A stretch of DNA of 64,000 nt, taken from NCBI GenBank assembly GCA_021399445.1, contig JAJTUQ010000004.1:2666001-2730000 (forward strand). Direction: 5' to 3'. Under the pieces are notes generated by a model, which did no database searches, was not told the origin of the DNA, and was given only the letters and a program-made list of their open reading frames with translations. Both the position numbers and the translations under genes were made by a program. Positions 61,042 through 64,000 of the stretch are shown here, piece by piece; positions within the stretch are counted from its first letter, which is position 1, and each line of letters opens with the position of its first letter. The DNA is from Xylogone sp. PMI_703. Taxonomy: Eukaryota; Ascomycota; Leotiomycetes.

Positions 61042-62034
61042 CTAGCTTTATCTGACGGAGTTATGGGGTATGTGTTGATGCTTTGAACGGCTGGGTACTA
61101 TACCAGGATGATGTCTATACGCCTGGCTGGTTATGTATAGAAAATAATGAAGTGTGATATTTTGGCATGGCTTTTGATCTATTGTCAGGTGCTGGTGTGG
61201 TTTAAAATGGATATATATAACTAGGTTTGTCGTTATAGCTAGAACCTATACCTAACCTTACATCCACTAGCGACCTTAGCCTACTTCGGTCTCCTTCACC
61301 TTTTACAAGCTCGCTATTCTATACAAGAGCTAATATATAACCTCGAATAAGCTAACACTTTGCAACAAGAGTGCCGCGATGGTATAATACGTCGGGTCGA
61401 ATTGTTGCTACGCGAGGAGGTATATGCCTCTAATCGTACACATAGTCTCGTACGGTTAGGAGAGACGTAGGGCATACAGCATGACAGCTGTATGGCACGA
61501 ACACTTTTGTTACTTGGGTTCCTTTTTTTCTATTTTTTTTTAATTTTTATTTTTCTCGTCTTATTACTATCTATACATTCTAAGCACTTGGGAGTATTTC
61601 TGTTCGTTTTGACATATTGATATGGTCTTTTATTTAAACAGGATTGATGAGAGTTAAGTACATGTTCTCAGTATTTTACACCAAATACCCGAGAGACCGT
61701 GAGAAGAATACCGAATTTAGAAGGGAATCAAACTTTGGCTTTCATCTTACATTCAATATGAAGCTCGGCTTGAACCTTGTGTGCATTTGAAGGCGTCCAC
61801 TCCTGAATATGCTATATAGAGAACTAATTGCAGCAACATCCACGTTGCTCTCCCCGAGATCATACATACATTGATCTATTTACTCAAATTATCCTCTCTC
61901 TACAAAGTGTTTCCATAAACTAATACAACCTCAATGTAAGCGCCTGGTATCAATACCCACCTTTTTCTAATAGCAACGCTGAAGAACAGAAAATGTTCAC
62001 AAAATCCATGCATACTCTATATATTATTGGAACA
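61042..62034. other. Spacer between convergent genes
   Basis: 3' flanks of MCM2 and the MFS gene, with a long T-rich tract near 61520-61560. No gene seen. Confidence 0.6.
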
Positions 62035-63853
62035 TCATACCTTCTCACCATCACCATTCGCCATCATCCTTTTCTCCTTTTCCTCCTTCCTCCTCTTCTC
62101 TTCAGCAGCCCTAGCCTTCCTCCACCCCGGTCCCCACCGCATAACAACAAGCAGCATAGGCGCAAGTCCAATATCAATGAATCCAATAAGCGTATAACTC
62201 CATCCCAACCCCAACCGATTTGTCATAGGCACAATGAGCGCCGTGGCCCCCGCACCGAGCAGGCACCTCACGAGATTCAGCGCCGCAGTAGCCGTGCCGG
62301 CAATGCCAGGGTTGATATCAACAATGAGGATACTCACCGTCTGAGTTGATGCAATGAGCGAGTATCCCAATAGCACCAGCAGTACGCAAGGACCCGCGAC
62401 ATTGGTCTGGAAGTGTAGGATCCAGCCGTACGTCACTGTGCATGCGAAGGCTAGGAACAACATCGGCAGCGCGATCTGGAGCCGGGCTTTCTCGATCGGG
62501 AAGTTCGAGAGATCTTGTTGTCGGCTTTTGACTACCTTGATACCCAGATTCCGGGCATGGCGCTGGTAGTTCCAGTCGATGAGCTTGCCTTGGGTGAAGG
62601 CTGCGAGGAGACTCCCGCCGCTCATGGGTAGGTACATGAGGCCGACTTTCAGGTCGGAGTAGCCGTAGATGGCTTTGAATTGGGAGGGGATACCGGAGAT
62701 GATGGCATAGAAGCCAGAATACAGTATCCCGGCGAAGAAGAGGATCATGAATGCTTCTTTTTCGCCGACTACTTTGAGTGTAGCGAGCGGGTTTGGGAAA
62801 CGGATACGGCGTCCCTTTGCAAGTTCATCGCGCTTGGCGTAATCCGGTGGAGATCCAGCTTTTGTGCGTTTTTTCTCCTTCAAAATGCTTGTGAGAGAAT
62901 GATTTAGCTTAGGAGGCGGAATCGTGCCGTCGCCGACTATCTTGCGACAAGTTTCAGGGAAGAAGAGAAGCATGGGGATGAAGAATACTGTGGCAAGAAT
63001 GGCAAGGAACCCGAAAATCCATTTCCAGCCGGCGTACTGGCTGAGTATCCCTCCAAGAACTGGGCCCAGGGATGGTGCAAGGATTCCAGTTAAAGAGGTG
63101 ATTCCTATGTAGATTCCTCTCTCGGCTGATGTTGCTATGTCTGCTACGACTGCGTTTGCCAGAGCAACGGTACCACTACTCCCTGCACTCTGCAGCATAC
63201 GCAGGATGAGCAGAGCGATGTAGTTGTTTTGGAGTGCAAGGGCTATGTCCGCGGCAATGTATAGGACAAAGCAGACAATGTAAGCAGGCCGTCTTCCTGC
63301 AGTATCAGAAAAGCCACCCACGAAGGCAGGTGCAGTAGCTTGAAGGATCTGGGATAAGTCAGTAAAACAATCGACTCGACGGGTATGTCTTTGGATTGGA
63401 TACCATATAGGTAGTCATGGTCAGGTTGATCTTGCTAGGCGAGACATTAAGATCCTTAGCAATAGTGTTGAGAGCAGGGAAGTAAATCTGAGCCGTAAAG
63501 GGGGAGAAGAAAGCAGCCATGGTTGCGGAAAAGACAATGAACTTCTTCTCCAATGATCCAAACGACGAGTAAGGAGGCCCTGAACTAGCCGTCTCTGATC
63601 GTTTAAGCTCCTCAACATTCGCCTGAACATCTTCACCCTGATTCTCAATATCTTTTCCCAGCGATATGGTCACCTCCTGCTTCTCACTCGCTTCCCCAGT
63701 ACTTCTACCAACGGGCACCACATTTCCTCTATCAATGGTACTCGAAGCCCGTTTCTCTGCATATGCAACATCATCACTCCTCCCTTCGACATCCAAATCC
63801 AGGGGCACCCTCTCCATAGTAGCCCTACCCTCAGTTTCTACAGCCATCATCAT
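62035..63853 (-). CDS. MFS drug:H+ antiporter, DHA1 Qdr/Aqr type (587 aa)
   Basis: Two exons: 63853-63404 and 63348-62035. The 55-nt intron starts GTATCC, ends CCCAG and lies within helix 2 (MTTYM|ILQATAPAF). The N-terminal 100 residues are polar and cytosolic. Twelve membrane helices follow, with DTAGRRPAYIVCF as the loop 2-3 signature and LRMLQSAGSSGTVALANAVVADI, GPVLGGILSQYAGWKWIF as DHA1 motifs. A basic loop of about 60 residues separates helices 6 and 7. The C-terminus is Lys/Glu-rich. The closest family by pattern is the yeast Qdr1/Aqr1/Dtr1 group, which exports drugs, weak acids and amino acids or polyamines. The substrate is unknown here. Three consecutive ATGs make the exact start uncertain by two residues. 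Confidence 0.9.
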
Positions 63854-64000
63854 TCCTCACTCGACCAAACAGATTCACCCAATTGACCGATACCGGTACT
63901 CGAGACTCAATGAAACCACGCGAAAATCTCACGAACCCAAAACAGAGGGAGAAAAACAGCGATAATTACTTTATCCCTGCCATGAAGAAAAGATTGAAAA
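63854..64000. other. Upstream flank of the MFS gene
   Basis: Promoter or leader of the MFS gene, cut by the window end. No other feature visible. Confidence 0.4.

Overview
The window reads as nuclear DNA of a filamentous ascomycete (Pezizomycotina). The evidence is short GT-AG introns of about 50-160 bp with CTAAC/CTGAC-type branch sites, long low-complexity regulator proteins, a HET-domain gene, a fungal-type HNH remnant, a Zn2Cys6 regulator, an Fta4-type kinetochore subunit and a pol III U6 snRNA gene. A Leotiomycetes-like genome is a guess from overall feel, not something I can prove. Gene models below were assembled by hand: splice sites were chosen so that reading frames join and family motifs stay continuous. 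The reading-frame phase was checked for every multi-exon model.

Layout. 0-9 kb, minus strand: a coiled-coil protein, a Prm10/ThrE-like membrane protein and an unrecognised gene that carries a 234-bp MITE inside an intron plus a 1-nt frameshift. A degenerate ~92-bp-period repeat array (2.5-3.1 kb) lies between the first two. 9-21.6 kb: gene-poor. It holds one Q/P/S-rich protein gene (11.1-12.8 kb), about 5 kb of GC-rich spacer without credible genes, a weak hypothetical gene, a decayed HNH-nuclease gene and a multiply frameshifted remnant near 9.5-9.9 kb. 21.6-29 kb: a small accessory block with a fumarylacetoacetase divergent from a Zn2Cys6 factor, followed by a HET gene broken by one in-frame TAG. 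29.8-36 kb: an S9 peptidase and a secreted GH31 alpha-glucosidase. 38.2-47.4 kb: Fta4, a U6 snRNA gene that appears to contain its own spliceosomal intron, a secreted Hsp70/actin-fold-like protein, an RPA1/MEIOB-like OB-fold protein with a zinc ribbon, and myo-inositol-1-phosphate synthase. 47.4-52.4 kb: empty spacer. 52.4-64 kb: a paxillin-like LIM protein, a UBR7/Mlo2-like UBR-box protein divergent from MCM2, and a Qdr/Aqr-type MFS transporter.

Functional links. Several genes serve chromosome biology (MCM2, Fta4, the RPA-like protein). MCM2 and Fta4 both have clustered ACGCGT/ACGCGAAA boxes upstream, suggesting shared MBF/E2F-like G1/S control. The fumarylacetoacetase and the adjacent divergent Zn2Cys6 gene look like an enzyme-regulator pair. 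The glucosidase promoter has several CCGGGG boxes that fit CreA-type carbon repression. The most notable items are the intron-bearing U6 gene, the ~92-bp repeat array, the MITE captured in an intron, and decayed accessory genes with C-to-T type damage.
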